Source: Solirubrobacterales bacterium (GTDB taxonomy: Bacteria; Actinomycetota; Thermoleophilia; Solirubrobacterales; Solirubrobacteraceae). Taken from it: a stretch of DNA of 55,253 nt. The notes beneath the pieces are model-generated. The model saw nothing but the letters and a program-made list of their open reading frames with translations. It was not told the DNA's origin and did not search any database. Positions 32,622 through 41,265 of this stretch are shown one piece after another. The first letter of the stretch is position 1. Each line of letters opens with the position of its first letter. Made by a program: the position numbers and the translations under genes. The DNA lies in contig DAHUYL010000018.1 in assembly GCA_027315255.1 (NCBI GenBank), positions 1 to 55,253 on the forward strand, given 5' to 3'.

Positions 32622-34721
32622 ATGACTTCCTTGCCTCTGTCGGCGTTGCGCGAGAGGCTCGACGCGGGCTCCCTGCACTCGTACTGGACCGTGAAGGAGG
32701 ATGGCGTGCCGGGCCGCGCGCTCGTCCAGGTAGGCCGGAGTGTCGTCAGCTTCCCACTTTCACTGTCGGCACCGGTTTGCCTCCGCGGCCAGGTCCGGCT
32801 GTTCCCCCACGATTGGCGTGATGCCCTCGGCGCCGTCACGGTCAGGATCGAAGTGACTGACGCCGGCGGCGTCGCGCATGAGCTCTGGGGTGGCACTCTG
32901 TCGACTGTGTCCCGCCGGCTTGAAGCAGCTGAGCCGGCGGACGGACTCCGGTTCCGCTGTGCGCTTCCTGCCGACAGCATCGCGCTCAAGCTACTACTCG
33001 AATCGGAGCCGATCGAAGGTCATGTGGGCCGGGTCCTGTGGTTGGACACCGAGTTGCTGCCGGAAGGCGCGACCGGTGACGCAGCCGGCGAGCAGGACAC
33101 CGATCCCGGCGCCCAGGAGTCGGGCGACCGCAACCGGCCTCGCTCCGGCGACCTGACGCCCCACAGCTCCGAGTCGGACGGGCGGCCATTGATCTCGGTC
33201 CTGACTCCCGTCCACGACCCCCCGCTCGAGTTGCTCGAGCAGACGATCGAATCGGTGCTGAGGCAGGACTTCACCGACTGGGAGCTGTGCCTGGTCGACG
33301 ATGGCTCGGGCGATCCGGAGGTGATTGCCGCACTCGACCGTCATGCGGAGGCGGATCCGCGCATCAGGCTCACCCGGCACGAGGTCGCCGGCGGGATCTC
33401 GGCAGCCACGAACGCCGCGCTCGAGCTTGCCACGGGAGAGTACGTTGCGCTGCTCGACCACGACGACACGCTGGCTCCCGAGGCGCTCGAGGTGGTGGCC
33501 GATCGCCTGACCCGCGAGCCCTCGCTCGACCTGCTCTACAGCGACGAAGCCGTGATCAGCGACGAAGGACACACGATCGCGGTCACCAAGCCGGACTTCT
33601 CGCCAGAGCACCTGCACGCGCTGATGTACACATGCCATCTCGGCGTCTACCGCCGGCGACTGGCACTCGACGTCGGTGGCTTCCGGTCGTCGTTCGACGG
33701 CTGCCAGGACTACGACTTCGTGCTGCGACTGATCGAGCGCACCGATCATGTCGGCCATGTGCCCGCGATGCTGTACCACTGGCGTGCACATGCGCAGTCG
33801 ACGGCAGGCGGAGATGCCGCGAAGCCGTACGCGTACGCAGCTCAACCATCGGCGATCTCAGGTCATCTCGACCGAACTGGCACCCGAGCCGAGGTGGCGT
33901 TCGGTCCTCACCCGGGCATGCACAGGATCGTCTACCCGGTGGACGAGCGGATCACGGTGACGATCGTCGTGGCTGCCGCAGACACTGCCGCAGCCGCACT
34001 GGCTGCGGCAGCGCTCACCTGGCGCTCGCAACCGCACGCGGCCTGGGAAGTGGTCCTGGCTGGACTCCCCGAGGCGATCGAGGCCTGCCGCGGCGAGCTC
34101 GCCCGAGCCGGAGTCGAAGAGGCGCGAATCAGCGACGTTCAGACCGTCGGGAACCACCACGCGAGCGCACTGGCCGCCGGCGTCACCGCTGCGCGGACCG
34201 AGCTCGTGTTGGCGATGCAGGCACCGATGCTCGGGCTGACGCACGATTGGCTTCGCCGGCTCGCCGGCTACAGCATGCAACCCGGGATCGCGTGCAGCGC
34301 GCCGGTCGTGCTCGCGCCGGACAGCCGGATCGCCGAGGCGGGCATCGCAGTCCCCAACGGCATGCCGCTGCCGTTGATCCACGGCGCCGATGCCGCACAC
34401 GCGACCCCGGTAGCGACGAACCTCAGCGCGGTCAGTGGAGCGGTCATGGTAGGTCGGCGCGCGCTGGCGCGGCTCGGGGGACTACGACCCGAGTATGGGG
34501 ATCTGGTCCTCGTCGAGCTGGGGCTCCGCGCACGTGACGCGGGTCTGCGTAACGTGCTCGTTCCCGACGTCCGGCTTGGCCTCGCCTCGGCGGACTACGT
34601 CGACAACGAGCCGCAGCTGCTGTGGCGCATGCAGCGCGAGCGCGGCGGTGAGGTCGATCCGTTCTACAACCCGGCGTTCCGTGACGACCGCGGCGACTTC
34701 ACTCAGCGGACGCCAGCGTGA
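32622..34721 (+). CDS. Large GT2 with novel N-terminal domain and degenerate second GT2 domain (copy 2)
   Basis: A 699-residue tandem paralogue of the preceding gene, six bases downstream. The N-terminal domain starts at once (LPLSALRERLDAGSLHS, GQVRLFPHDWRDALGAV). The linker of about 40 residues is acidic and low in complexity. The first GT2 domain is intact: LISVLTPVHDPPLELLEQ, LVDDGSGDPE, VALLDHDDTLAPEAL, YHWRAHAQSTAGG. In the second domain the acidic motif is gone (LVLAMQAPMLGLTHDWLRRL), while IAEAGIAVPNG and DPFYNPAFRDDRGDF remain. The two copies are clearly diverged, so the loss of the motif is likely ancestral or selected. They are probably consecutive transferases for the same chain. 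Confidence 0.8.
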   Translation: MTSLPLSALRERLDAGSLHSYWTVKEDGVPGRALVQVGRSVVSFPLSLSAPVCLRGQVRLFPHDWRDALGAVTVRIEVTDAGGVAHELWGGTLSTVSRRLEAAEPADGLRFRCALPADSIALKLLLESEPIEGHVGRVLWLDTELLPEGATGDAAGEQDTDPGAQESGDRNRPRSGDLTPHSSESDGRPLISVLTPVHDPPLELLEQTIESVLRQDFTDWELCLVDDGSGDPEVIAALDRHAEADPRIRLTRHEVAGGISAATNAALELATGEYVALLDHDDTLAPEALEVVADRLTREPSLDLLYSDEAVISDEGHTIAVTKPDFSPEHLHALMYTCHLGVYRRRLALDVGGFRSSFDGCQDYDFVLRLIERTDHVGHVPAMLYHWRAHAQSTAGGDAAKPYAYAAQPSAISGHLDRTGTRAEVAFGPHPGMHRIVYPVDERITVTIVVAAADTAAAALAAAALTWRSQPHAAWEVVLAGLPEAIEACRGELARAGVEEARISDVQTVGNHHASALAAGVTAARTELVLAMQAPMLGLTHDWLRRLAGYSMQPGIACSAPVVLAPDSRIAEAGIAVPNGMPLPLIHGADAAHATPVATNLSAVSGAVMVGRRALARLGGLRPEYGDLVLVELGLRARDAGLRNVLVPDVRLGLASADYVDNEPQLLWRMQRERGGEVDPFYNPAFRDDRGDFTQRTPA

Positions 34722-34758
34722 CCGACGACGGCTCGACGCCCGGCGCCTGCAACGGCCG

Positions 34759-36627
34759 CTAGCCGCGGAGCAACGCAGGATGACGCTCAACGAGGGCAGC
34801 CACAGGCTCGTAGTCACCATAGCCGTGAGCCGCGTCCGCTCCAGGCAGCGATGACGCCCGGCGTCTGGCGAGGATCTGCGGGACGAGCTGCCCGGACCAG
34901 CCACGGTCAGCGAGACTGCACTGGAGGTCGTAATCGACCCAACCGTCGAGCCGCGGATCCTCGGTGAAGCCACCAACGGACCTCAGGGCGGGGGCGCTGA
35001 TCAGGAAGGGCGAGGCTGCGACGGATCTGGGCCGCAGACGGCCCGGCTCCCAGCCGAGGTAGCCGAGCAGAGGCTCGCCGCCGAGGGCGACATACGTCTC
35101 GACGGCTCCGCTCACCTGGACGATCGGGTAGACGAGCACGGCGTCCACCGCAGCGAGCGTCCCGGCGAGCACCTCGAGGCAACGAGGGTAGAGCTCCTCC
35201 CCACCTTCGAGGACCAGGCAGCTTGGAGCCCGTGCCAGCTCCAGCGCCGCGTTCCGAGCCGCGCCAAGCCCGCCGTCTGCACGCCCGAACAGCGCGCGCG
35301 CCGGAATCTGAGGATGCGCCTGCAGCCAGCTCGCGACGAGACGAGCGGCCTTGGTCTCGGCACTGCCGCACGCGACGACCGCCTCGAGATCGCGGGTCCG
35401 GCTTGCCGCCAGCGAATCGAGCGTCGCCTCGACAGAGTCCGGCGCTTCGTCGATCACGATGAGCGCGCTCACCTCGGGGGCCCGGCGTGCCCGCCATGCA
35501 GGCGTCTCGACCTGATCGACAGTGGCAGCCTGCAGGGCCGACCCCAAGCGCAAGGCAGCGACGGTGCGGCGCAGGCGGACGAGCTCGGTCCGGCTCCGCG
35601 ACAACTCCCACGCGAGCCGCTGAGCGTCCTGGCCAGCAGCGATCGGTGGCGACTCGCGCGATTCCGATGCGCGCGAACCGGAACCGATCGGACGCCCGGT
35701 AGGGGTCTTGTCGGGCACGGGCCGCCCCACGAGCTCGACGAGCGCAGCACGCAGCACCCCGATCGACATCGCAAACGGCAACCACGACTTGAGCCGCTCG
35801 TAGGCGGCGTCGCGCAGACGCGCCGCCAGCTCCGGACTGCGCAGGACGGCCTCGACGACGTACGGAAGCGACTGCTCGCTTGCGACGAGCAGGTGCTCGC
35901 CGGCCACGAACGGCGCAAGGCCACTTGCGTGCTCGGTCACGAACACCGCACCCGAGTGCATTGCTTCGAGCATCCGCAGCCACTCGAGGTAGGGCTCGGC
36001 GTCGCGATGCAGGTTCACGACGACTCTTGCCCTGGCGAGCAGGTCGTACTTCTCCGCCGCGAGGAACGATGTCGAGCCCCCGGCGTTACGCTCGCTCGGG
36101 TCGGCCAGCTGGAGCAGGCAGTTGTGACGCGCGAACACGCCGGCGCAGCGGTGCAGCAGGCGGGTCCGCCGGCTGCTTGCCGTTCCAAGGAAGATCACGT
36201 CGATCGGACGGGGCGCCGACGGATCGAACCGGTCGCGAAGCGCCGAATAACCGGGGCGCAGGCTGCGTGCGGGGATCCCGGCGCGGTGCAGTCGGCCCAG
36301 CGAGCGCACGTCGATGTCGAAGATGGCCCCCGCACGCCACATCAGCGCCTCGGTGGCGTCATCCAGCGGCTCGCCGGGCGGATCGGCGCAGATGAACACG
36401 GTCCGCTTCAAGATCGAATCGCCGGGCAGCGCCTCCTCCCCCTCGAGCGCGACGAACTCCCGCGGGGCGAGGAGCGCGTATACGAGCCCGGGCCGCGGTT
36501 CCGGGAAGCCGTCGGTGTGGACCGTGCAGGGGATGTCCTGCAGCTCGAGCTCGTACCGGATCGTCTCCCCGAGCTCCTGCATGAACCATGCCTGGCCCGG
36601 AGAGATCACGAATGCGACGTGCGGCAC
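34759..36627 (-). CDS. Two-domain glycosyltransferase-like protein (CgeB-like plus degenerate GT2)
   Basis: 622 residues, with the same architecture as the protein at 20499. The N-terminal half begins PHVAFVISPGQAWFMQELGE; DVIFLGTASSRRTRLLHRCA, NLHRDAEPYLEWLRMLEAM and GAVFVTEHASGLAPF mark the GT-B donor domain. The C-terminal GT2-like domain (about residues 370-600) has SALIVIDEAPDSVEATLDSL and GGLGAARNAALELA, but CLVLEGGEELYPRCL where active enzymes carry DxDD. The start is GTG 36627, since the frame upstream is shadow of the opposite gene and TACGAT ends 8 bases before it. It is divergent from a methyltransferase-coiled-coil gene, the same partner type as in the 20499-23365 operon. Confidence 0.68.
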   Translation of the reverse strand: MPHVAFVISPGQAWFMQELGETIRYELELQDIPCTVHTDGFPEPRPGLVYALLAPREFVALEGEEALPGDSILKRTVFICADPPGEPLDDATEALMWRAGAIFDIDVRSLGRLHRAGIPARSLRPGYSALRDRFDPSAPRPIDVIFLGTASSRRTRLLHRCAGVFARHNCLLQLADPSERNAGGSTSFLAAEKYDLLARARVVVNLHRDAEPYLEWLRMLEAMHSGAVFVTEHASGLAPFVAGEHLLVASEQSLPYVVEAVLRSPELAARLRDAAYERLKSWLPFAMSIGVLRAALVELVGRPVPDKTPTGRPIGSGSRASESRESPPIAAGQDAQRLAWELSRSRTELVRLRRTVAALRLGSALQAATVDQVETPAWRARRAPEVSALIVIDEAPDSVEATLDSLAASRTRDLEAVVACGSAETKAARLVASWLQAHPQIPARALFGRADGGLGAARNAALELARAPSCLVLEGGEELYPRCLEVLAGTLAAVDAVLVYPIVQVSGAVETYVALGGEPLLGYLGWEPGRLRPRSVAASPFLISAPALRSVGGFTEDPRLDGWVDYDLQCSLADRGWSGQLVPQILARRRASSLPGADAAHGYGDYEPVAALVERHPALLRG

Positions 36628-36635
36628 GGGCGGCC

Positions 36636-36641
36636 ATCGTA
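36636..36641 (-). promoter_or_regulatory. Candidate -10 hexamer of the GT gene at 36627
   Basis: TACGAT reads on the - strand 8 bases before the GTG at 36627, as at 8606. Confidence 0.45.
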
Positions 36642-36674
36642 GCGAGCAGGCAGCGACGGCTCCACGAGGGCAGC

Positions 36675-36680
36675 TAGCCT
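36675..36680 (+). promoter_or_regulatory. Candidate -10 hexamer of the 36688 operon
   Basis: TAGCCT ends 7 bases before the GTG at 36688. No ribosome binding site lies between. Confidence 0.45.
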
Positions 36681-36687
36681 GTCCGGC

Positions 36688-37851
36688 GTGGAAATCGACC
36701 TTGCCGGCACGAAGCACGGAGTCTCGGAGCGGTTCGTCCCCGACAAGGATCTGGGGCGGCTGATCGAGGCAGAGCACCTCGCCCGCTATCGCTGGGCGGC
36801 GCAGGCCGCAGATGGGCTGCGCGTGCTCGATGCCGGGTGCGGGACTGCGTACGGCACCCGGTTGCTTGCCGAGGCTGGTGCCCGGGAGGTCGTCGGCACG
36901 GACATCGCCGAGGGCGTGCTCGGTGCTGCCGCAAGCCGGATGCCTGACAACGTTCGCCTCGAGGCCGCCGATCTGAATCGGCTGCCATTCGAGGACCGTA
37001 GCTTCGACCTGATCGTCTGCTTCGAGGTGCTCGAGCACTTCGACGACCCCTTCGCCGTGCTGGACGAGCTATGCCGGGTGCTCTCGCCGGAAGGCGCCCT
37101 GATCGTCTCCTCGCCGAACGGTGGGGTCTTCCCCGGAGGGAACCCGCACCATCACCACGAGTTCCAGCCAGATGAGTTGCGCGCGGCGCTGCTCGGGCGC
37201 CTCGCAAACGTGGAGCTGATCCGCCAGCACGACTATCTGCTCTCCGCGGTGTTCGGCGACGATGTGGTGCGCCGCCGCAATGGTGAGATGCTGGACGGAG
37301 TGCGAATCGACAAGCTCGTCAGCGAAGAGCCGGGATCGGAGCTGTACACGCTCGCGATCGCAGGCAACGGGGAGCTGCCCGAGCTCCGTCCGTTGGGAAC
37401 ATTGACAGGCACGCTCGAGTTTCGAGAATGGCTATCGGTGTACGACACGCAGACGGACGCTATCCGCGACAAGGACAACTACATCGGCGAGCTGGAAGCG
37501 CGGGTCGCGGAGCGAGACGAGCTCGCCCAGCTGCTGGTGGATGCTGAGCAGCGGCTCGCCGAGATTCCGAGCCTGCGCCTGCAGGTCGAGGACCTCCGCC
37601 AAGAGCTCGCCGGCGCGCGAGCGGCGGAGGAGGAGGTGCGCAGGCAGATCAAGACCCTCGACGACCGTCTGATGGATGCCGTGCAGCGGCGCGTGGAAGC
37701 CGACCAACGTCGCATCCAGATCGAGCAACACGTCGTGGCCGCTGAGGAACGCGTGGCGCGGGCACAGCAGACGCTGGAAGCCGTGATGGGGTCGCCGAGC
37801 TGGCGGCTCACGCGTCCGTTGCGGGCGGCGAAGAAACTCCTCCGGCGCTGA
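36688..37851 (+). CDS. SAM methyltransferase with long C-terminal coiled coil
   Basis: 387 residues. Methyltransferase at about 10-215: VLDAGCGTAYGTRLLAEAG, VVGTDIAEG, LPFEDRSFDLIVCFEVLEHF and SSPNGGVFPGGNPHHHHEFQ. From about 245 to 370 there is a continuous charged heptad region (DNYIGELEARVAERDELAQL, QVEDLRQELAGARAAEEEV), and the tail is SPSWRLTRPLRAAKKLLRR, a basic amphipathic helix. Layout and tail match the 22235 protein. It starts at GTG 36688 with TAGCCT 7 bases upstream and is first in an operon with the GT2-GT4 gene (3-bp gap) and the zinc-ribbon methyltransferase. A role as chain-capping and length-measuring protein for the Wzm/Wzt substrate is proposed in the findings. Confidence 0.82.
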   Translation: MEIDLAGTKHGVSERFVPDKDLGRLIEAEHLARYRWAAQAADGLRVLDAGCGTAYGTRLLAEAGAREVVGTDIAEGVLGAAASRMPDNVRLEAADLNRLPFEDRSFDLIVCFEVLEHFDDPFAVLDELCRVLSPEGALIVSSPNGGVFPGGNPHHHHEFQPDELRAALLGRLANVELIRQHDYLLSAVFGDDVVRRRNGEMLDGVRIDKLVSEEPGSELYTLAIAGNGELPELRPLGTLTGTLEFREWLSVYDTQTDAIRDKDNYIGELEARVAERDELAQLLVDAEQRLAEIPSLRLQVEDLRQELAGARAAEEEVRRQIKTLDDRLMDAVQRRVEADQRRIQIEQHVVAAEERVARAQQTLEAVMGSPSWRLTRPLRAAKKLLRR

Positions 37852-37854
37852 TCC

Positions 37855-39894
37855 ATGGCCGACGACCCGCAGCAAAGCGTGATCAAGGCGCGCCGGCCCA
37901 GCCAGTTCGCGAATCTGCCGCGGCGGCTGTATCTCACCTACCGCTACCACGGCCTGCGAACGGTCCTGCTTCGCGCGCTGACGTTTCCCGTTCGGTTCAC
38001 GCCGTTCAAGCACCGCCTCGGCATGGGGGTGCCGTCGACCGCCAAGGCGCGGACCACGGCGATGGCGTGGTACCGACTCCACGGCCAGCCGGTGACGATC
38101 GTGATTCCCCGCTACCGGGACGCCGACCTCGTCGCGCAGTGCGTCGCCCGGATCCGCAAGACGGTTCCGCGGAACCGCGTCCGGATCGTGGTCGCAGACG
38201 ATGCCAGCGGTCCCGAGCACCTCGCGGCGCTGTCCCAGATTCGAGGGATCGAGGTCGTCGCCGGCGAGACGAACGTCGGCTTCTCGGCCAACGTCAATCG
38301 CGCCCTGATCCACGTCGGCACGGAGACGGACGTCGTGCTGCTCAACTCGGACGTCCTACCGGAAACGGGTTGGCTCGCCTGCCTGCAGTACTCCACGAGC
38401 CGTGCCCACGACCGTGGGCTGGTGGGCGCCAAGCTGCTGTACCCGGATCGGCGGATCCAGTACGGCGGCACGGTTCGGAACCTGGGAGCGCTCGAGTGGT
38501 TCGATCACCGGTATCGCTTCAAGCCTGCCGACTGGGGTCCGTCCGAGATCGGCTGCCCGACGCTGGCGGTGACGGGCGCCTGCATGTACATCACGCGACA
38601 GGCGCTCGAACGCGTTGGGCTGCTCGACGAGGGCTTCCCGATGGCCTACGAGGACGTCGACTACTCGCTGCGTGTGTGGCGGGCCGGGATGGAAGTCCGG
38701 TACGAGCCCTCGGCGGTGCTCGTCCACCTCGAGTCCCCGACTCGCGGAACGGATGTCGGCGAGCGGGAGCGTGCCTCGCAGCGACACTTCTGGGAGAAGT
38801 GGAGCGACTTCCTCGACGCCCGGAACGTCCGCCACCCGGATGGGCGTCTCCGCGTCATCTACGTGACCGAGGGAACCGGGGTCGGCGGCGGCCACCGCGA
38901 CATCTTCGAGCACCTCAACCGGCTGCTCGACCGCGGCCACGACGTCGAGCTGTGGACGCTGGACGATCCACCGGACTGGTTCGAGTTGCACGCCCCAGTG
39001 CGGACGTTCGACAACTATGCCCAGCTCGCCAGCGAGCTCGAGCCGATCGAGGCGATCAAGGTCGCGACCTGGTGGAACACCGCTCACTCCGTATGGCTGG
39101 CGAGCATCCGCAATGGCATCCCCGTGTACTTCGTCCAGGACATCGAGACGAGCTACTACCGGGACAACTGGACGATGCAGCAGTGCGTGCTCGAGTCCTA
39201 CCGGCACGAGTTCCGCTACATGACGATCTCCTCATGGAACCGGGAGCGGTTGCGCGAGCTCGGCCTCGACGCGGCACTGATCCCGCCGGGGATCGATCTC
39301 GAGAACTTCCAGCCACTCTCCGGGGTCAGCCGGGCGGGCGACCGCGTGCTCGCGCTGGGTCGCACGCACCCGCTCAAGAACTTCCCGCTGACGCTCACGG
39401 CGTGGCAGTCGCTTCCGGAGCCTCGCCCGGAGCTGTGGCTGTTCGGAATCGAGCCGGAACTGGCAAGCGAGGACGGCATCCGCTACGTCGAGTCCCCATC
39501 CGACGCAGAGGTGAACCAACTGTTCAACGAGGCCACGGTGTTCGTGCAGACCTCGCGACACGAGGGCTTCTGCCTGCCGGCGCTCGAGGCGATGGCGACC
39601 GGCGCCGCCGTGGTCTGCACCGACGCCCACGGGAACCGCGACTTCTGTCGGGACGGCGAGAACTGCCTGATGCCCGGGGCAAGCCCGGAGGAAGTGAGCG
39701 CCGCGATCGCCAAGCTGCTCGCCGACCCTGAGCTGCGCGCCGCGCTCGGCGCGGCCGGAATCGAGACCGCAGCCGACTACGCCTGGGAACGAAGGATCGA
39801 CGCGCTCGAATCGTTCTTCACCGAGATCGCCACCCCCAGACGGATCGAGCCGTCGACGGACGTGGTGCCCGAGCGGCGCACGGCCAGCAGATGA
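37855..39894 (+). CDS. Bifunctional GT2-GT4 glycosyltransferase
   Basis: 679 residues holding two complete transferases. The GT2 domain (about 75-330) has VTIVIPRYRDADLVAQCV, VVADDASGPEHL, TNVGFSANVNRALI, VVLLNSDVLPETGWL and MAYEDVDYSLRVWRAGMEV. The GT4 domain (about 345-655) has EGTGVGGGHRDIFEHLNR, LIPPGIDLENFQPL, LALGRTHPLKNFPLTL and the intact EX7E motif in SRHEGFCLPALEAMATG. Two joined enzymes suggest that two linkages of one repeat unit are made by the same protein. The start is ATG 37855, 3 bp after the methyltransferase gene, without a ribosome binding site. The stop overlaps the next start (ATGA). Confidence 0.88.
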   Translation: MADDPQQSVIKARRPSQFANLPRRLYLTYRYHGLRTVLLRALTFPVRFTPFKHRLGMGVPSTAKARTTAMAWYRLHGQPVTIVIPRYRDADLVAQCVARIRKTVPRNRVRIVVADDASGPEHLAALSQIRGIEVVAGETNVGFSANVNRALIHVGTETDVVLLNSDVLPETGWLACLQYSTSRAHDRGLVGAKLLYPDRRIQYGGTVRNLGALEWFDHRYRFKPADWGPSEIGCPTLAVTGACMYITRQALERVGLLDEGFPMAYEDVDYSLRVWRAGMEVRYEPSAVLVHLESPTRGTDVGERERASQRHFWEKWSDFLDARNVRHPDGRLRVIYVTEGTGVGGGHRDIFEHLNRLLDRGHDVELWTLDDPPDWFELHAPVRTFDNYAQLASELEPIEAIKVATWWNTAHSVWLASIRNGIPVYFVQDIETSYYRDNWTMQQCVLESYRHEFRYMTISSWNRERLRELGLDAALIPPGIDLENFQPLSGVSRAGDRVLALGRTHPLKNFPLTLTAWQSLPEPRPELWLFGIEPELASEDGIRYVESPSDAEVNQLFNEATVFVQTSRHEGFCLPALEAMATGAAVVCTDAHGNRDFCRDGENCLMPGASPEEVSAAIAKLLADPELRAALGAAGIETAADYAWERRIDALESFFTEIATPRRIEPSTDVVPERRTASR

Positions 39895-40901
39895 GGCAGC
39901 GGTTCGCGGGCCGGTTCCTTCGCTGCCCCAGCTGCCGCAGCGACGGGACACTGGTGCTGTCGGCCACCGAGACGACTGCCGTCGAGGTCCGTGAGGGAGA
40001 GCTGCGCTGCTCGAACTGCGGCCGGGGGTTCGCAGTCAGACGTGGGGTCGCAGAGTTGCTGATCGGGGCGCCCGAGCACGTGCGCAGGGAGGCCGAAGGC
40101 CTCGAGCGGTTCGCCGCGCACATGCGCGAGTCCGGATGGGACAGGAACCGGATCCTTCGCCTGCCGGACGAGCCCGACGACGGCTACTGGTTCGTGCAGG
40201 CCGCGACGTTCGACCAGCTGACCGATCTGGTCAAACCGACACCAGGGCAGTCGATCCTGGACGTCGGCTCGAATACCTGCTGGGCGACCAATCGCTTCGC
40301 CCGCGCCGGCCTCGAGGCGATCGCGCTGGACATCGCGACGGTCGAGCTCCAGGGGCTGTACACCGCCGATTGGTTCCTCGAGGAGGGAGGCTACTTCGAG
40401 CGGGTTCTCGGCACGATGAACGACATGCCCATCGCCAGCGGGAGCCTCGACTACGTGTACTGCTGCGAGGTCCTCCACCACAACGACGTGCGCGGGCTCT
40501 GGCAGACGTACAAGGAGGCCTTTCGCGTCCTGAAGCCGGGAGGCCGGCTGCTGATCGCCAACGAGACGCTGAAGACGCTGCGCGACCCACATGGTGTGCA
40601 CGTCGAGGCCGTCGAGCAGTACGAGGGCTACGAGCACGCGCACTGGGCGCTGCACTACCAGCTCGGCGCCCGCTTGGCGGGGTTCAGGATCGAGCGGCTG
40701 CTAGAGCCGACCTACCGTTGGTTCTTCGACCCGCACCATCTGTGGGTCCCCGCCGACACGTCGCCGCTCGAGGCAGCGCTTCGCGTCGCGCACTACGTCC
40801 GTCGCAGGTGGGGGCCGAGCCGCAGGGCCCAGCTGGCCTGGATCAACCACGTGGTCGGCGGCTCGCAGTTCTCGATGATCGCGACGAAGCCGCAACGGTG
40901 A
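39891..40901 (+). CDS. Methyltransferase with N-terminal zinc ribbon
   Basis: 336 residues. The N-terminal 60 residues carry two CxxC knuckles (CPSC, CSNC) and FAVRRGVAELL, a Trm112-like zinc-ribbon layout often found on methyltransferases in sugar clusters. The class I methyltransferase core follows: ILDVGSNTCWATNRFARAG, ALDIATVELQGLYTAD and MPIASGSLDYVYCCEVLHHND, then FRVLKPGGRLLIANE. It might methylate a sugar or lipid carrier; the substrate is not evident. It starts at ATG 39891, overlapping the previous stop by four bases. Its last 59 bases overlap the 3' end of the DUF2304 gene on the other strand. Confidence 0.82.
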   Translation: MRQRFAGRFLRCPSCRSDGTLVLSATETTAVEVREGELRCSNCGRGFAVRRGVAELLIGAPEHVRREAEGLERFAAHMRESGWDRNRILRLPDEPDDGYWFVQAATFDQLTDLVKPTPGQSILDVGSNTCWATNRFARAGLEAIALDIATVELQGLYTADWFLEEGGYFERVLGTMNDMPIASGSLDYVYCCEVLHHNDVRGLWQTYKEAFRVLKPGGRLLIANETLKTLRDPHGVHVEAVEQYEGYEHAHWALHYQLGARLAGFRIERLLEPTYRWFFDPHHLWVPADTSPLEAALRVAHYVRRRWGPSRRAQLAWINHVVGGSQFSMIATKPQR

Positions 40902-41265
40902 TCAGGTCCTCGTCCTCGTCCTCAGATCCATTCACGGGCTCCTGCGCCCGCAGTCGCTGCTCGAGCAGCGCCAAGCGCTGAGCCAGCACACGCGTCTCGT
41001 CGGCGAGCCGCGACGCGACCGACGAGAAGTGGAGCACCAGCAGCAACAGGAAGGTGAACGCGATCACGAAGAACGCGTTCGACGGGGTCTTGATCCCGAC
41101 CGCGTGAGAGATCGAGGCGAGCAACCCGCCCCAGCTCGCGAGCACCACCAGCGCGAGCGCCGCTGCGAGCCACAGGATCGCGTAGCGTTCGCCGAGCCGG
41201 CGGCGGCGCACCATCTCGAACACGAGCGCGAACACCACCACCGCGAAGATGATCCCCGCGGGCAT
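40843..41265 (-). CDS. DUF2304 membrane protein, partner of the GT2 at 41265
   Basis: 140 residues. Three membrane segments (AGIIFAVVVFALVFEMV, YAILWLAAALALVVLASW and AFFVIAFTFLLLLVLHFS) carry the DUF2304 pattern, followed by a cytoplasmic coiled stretch (LADETRVLAQRLALLEQRL) and a charged tail. DUF2304 genes commonly sit beside a DPM-like GT2 gene and probably anchor or modulate it. Here it starts at ATG 41265, sharing one base with the stop of that GT2 (TGATG), so the two are coupled. The C-terminal 20 residues overlap, in antisense, the end of the methyltransferase gene. Confidence 0.85.
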   Translation of the reverse strand: MPAGIIFAVVVFALVFEMVRRRRLGERYAILWLAAALALVVLASWGGLLASISHAVGIKTPSNAFFVIAFTFLLLLVLHFSSVASRLADETRVLAQRLALLEQRLRAQEPVNGSEDEDEDLITVAASSRSSRTASRRPRG

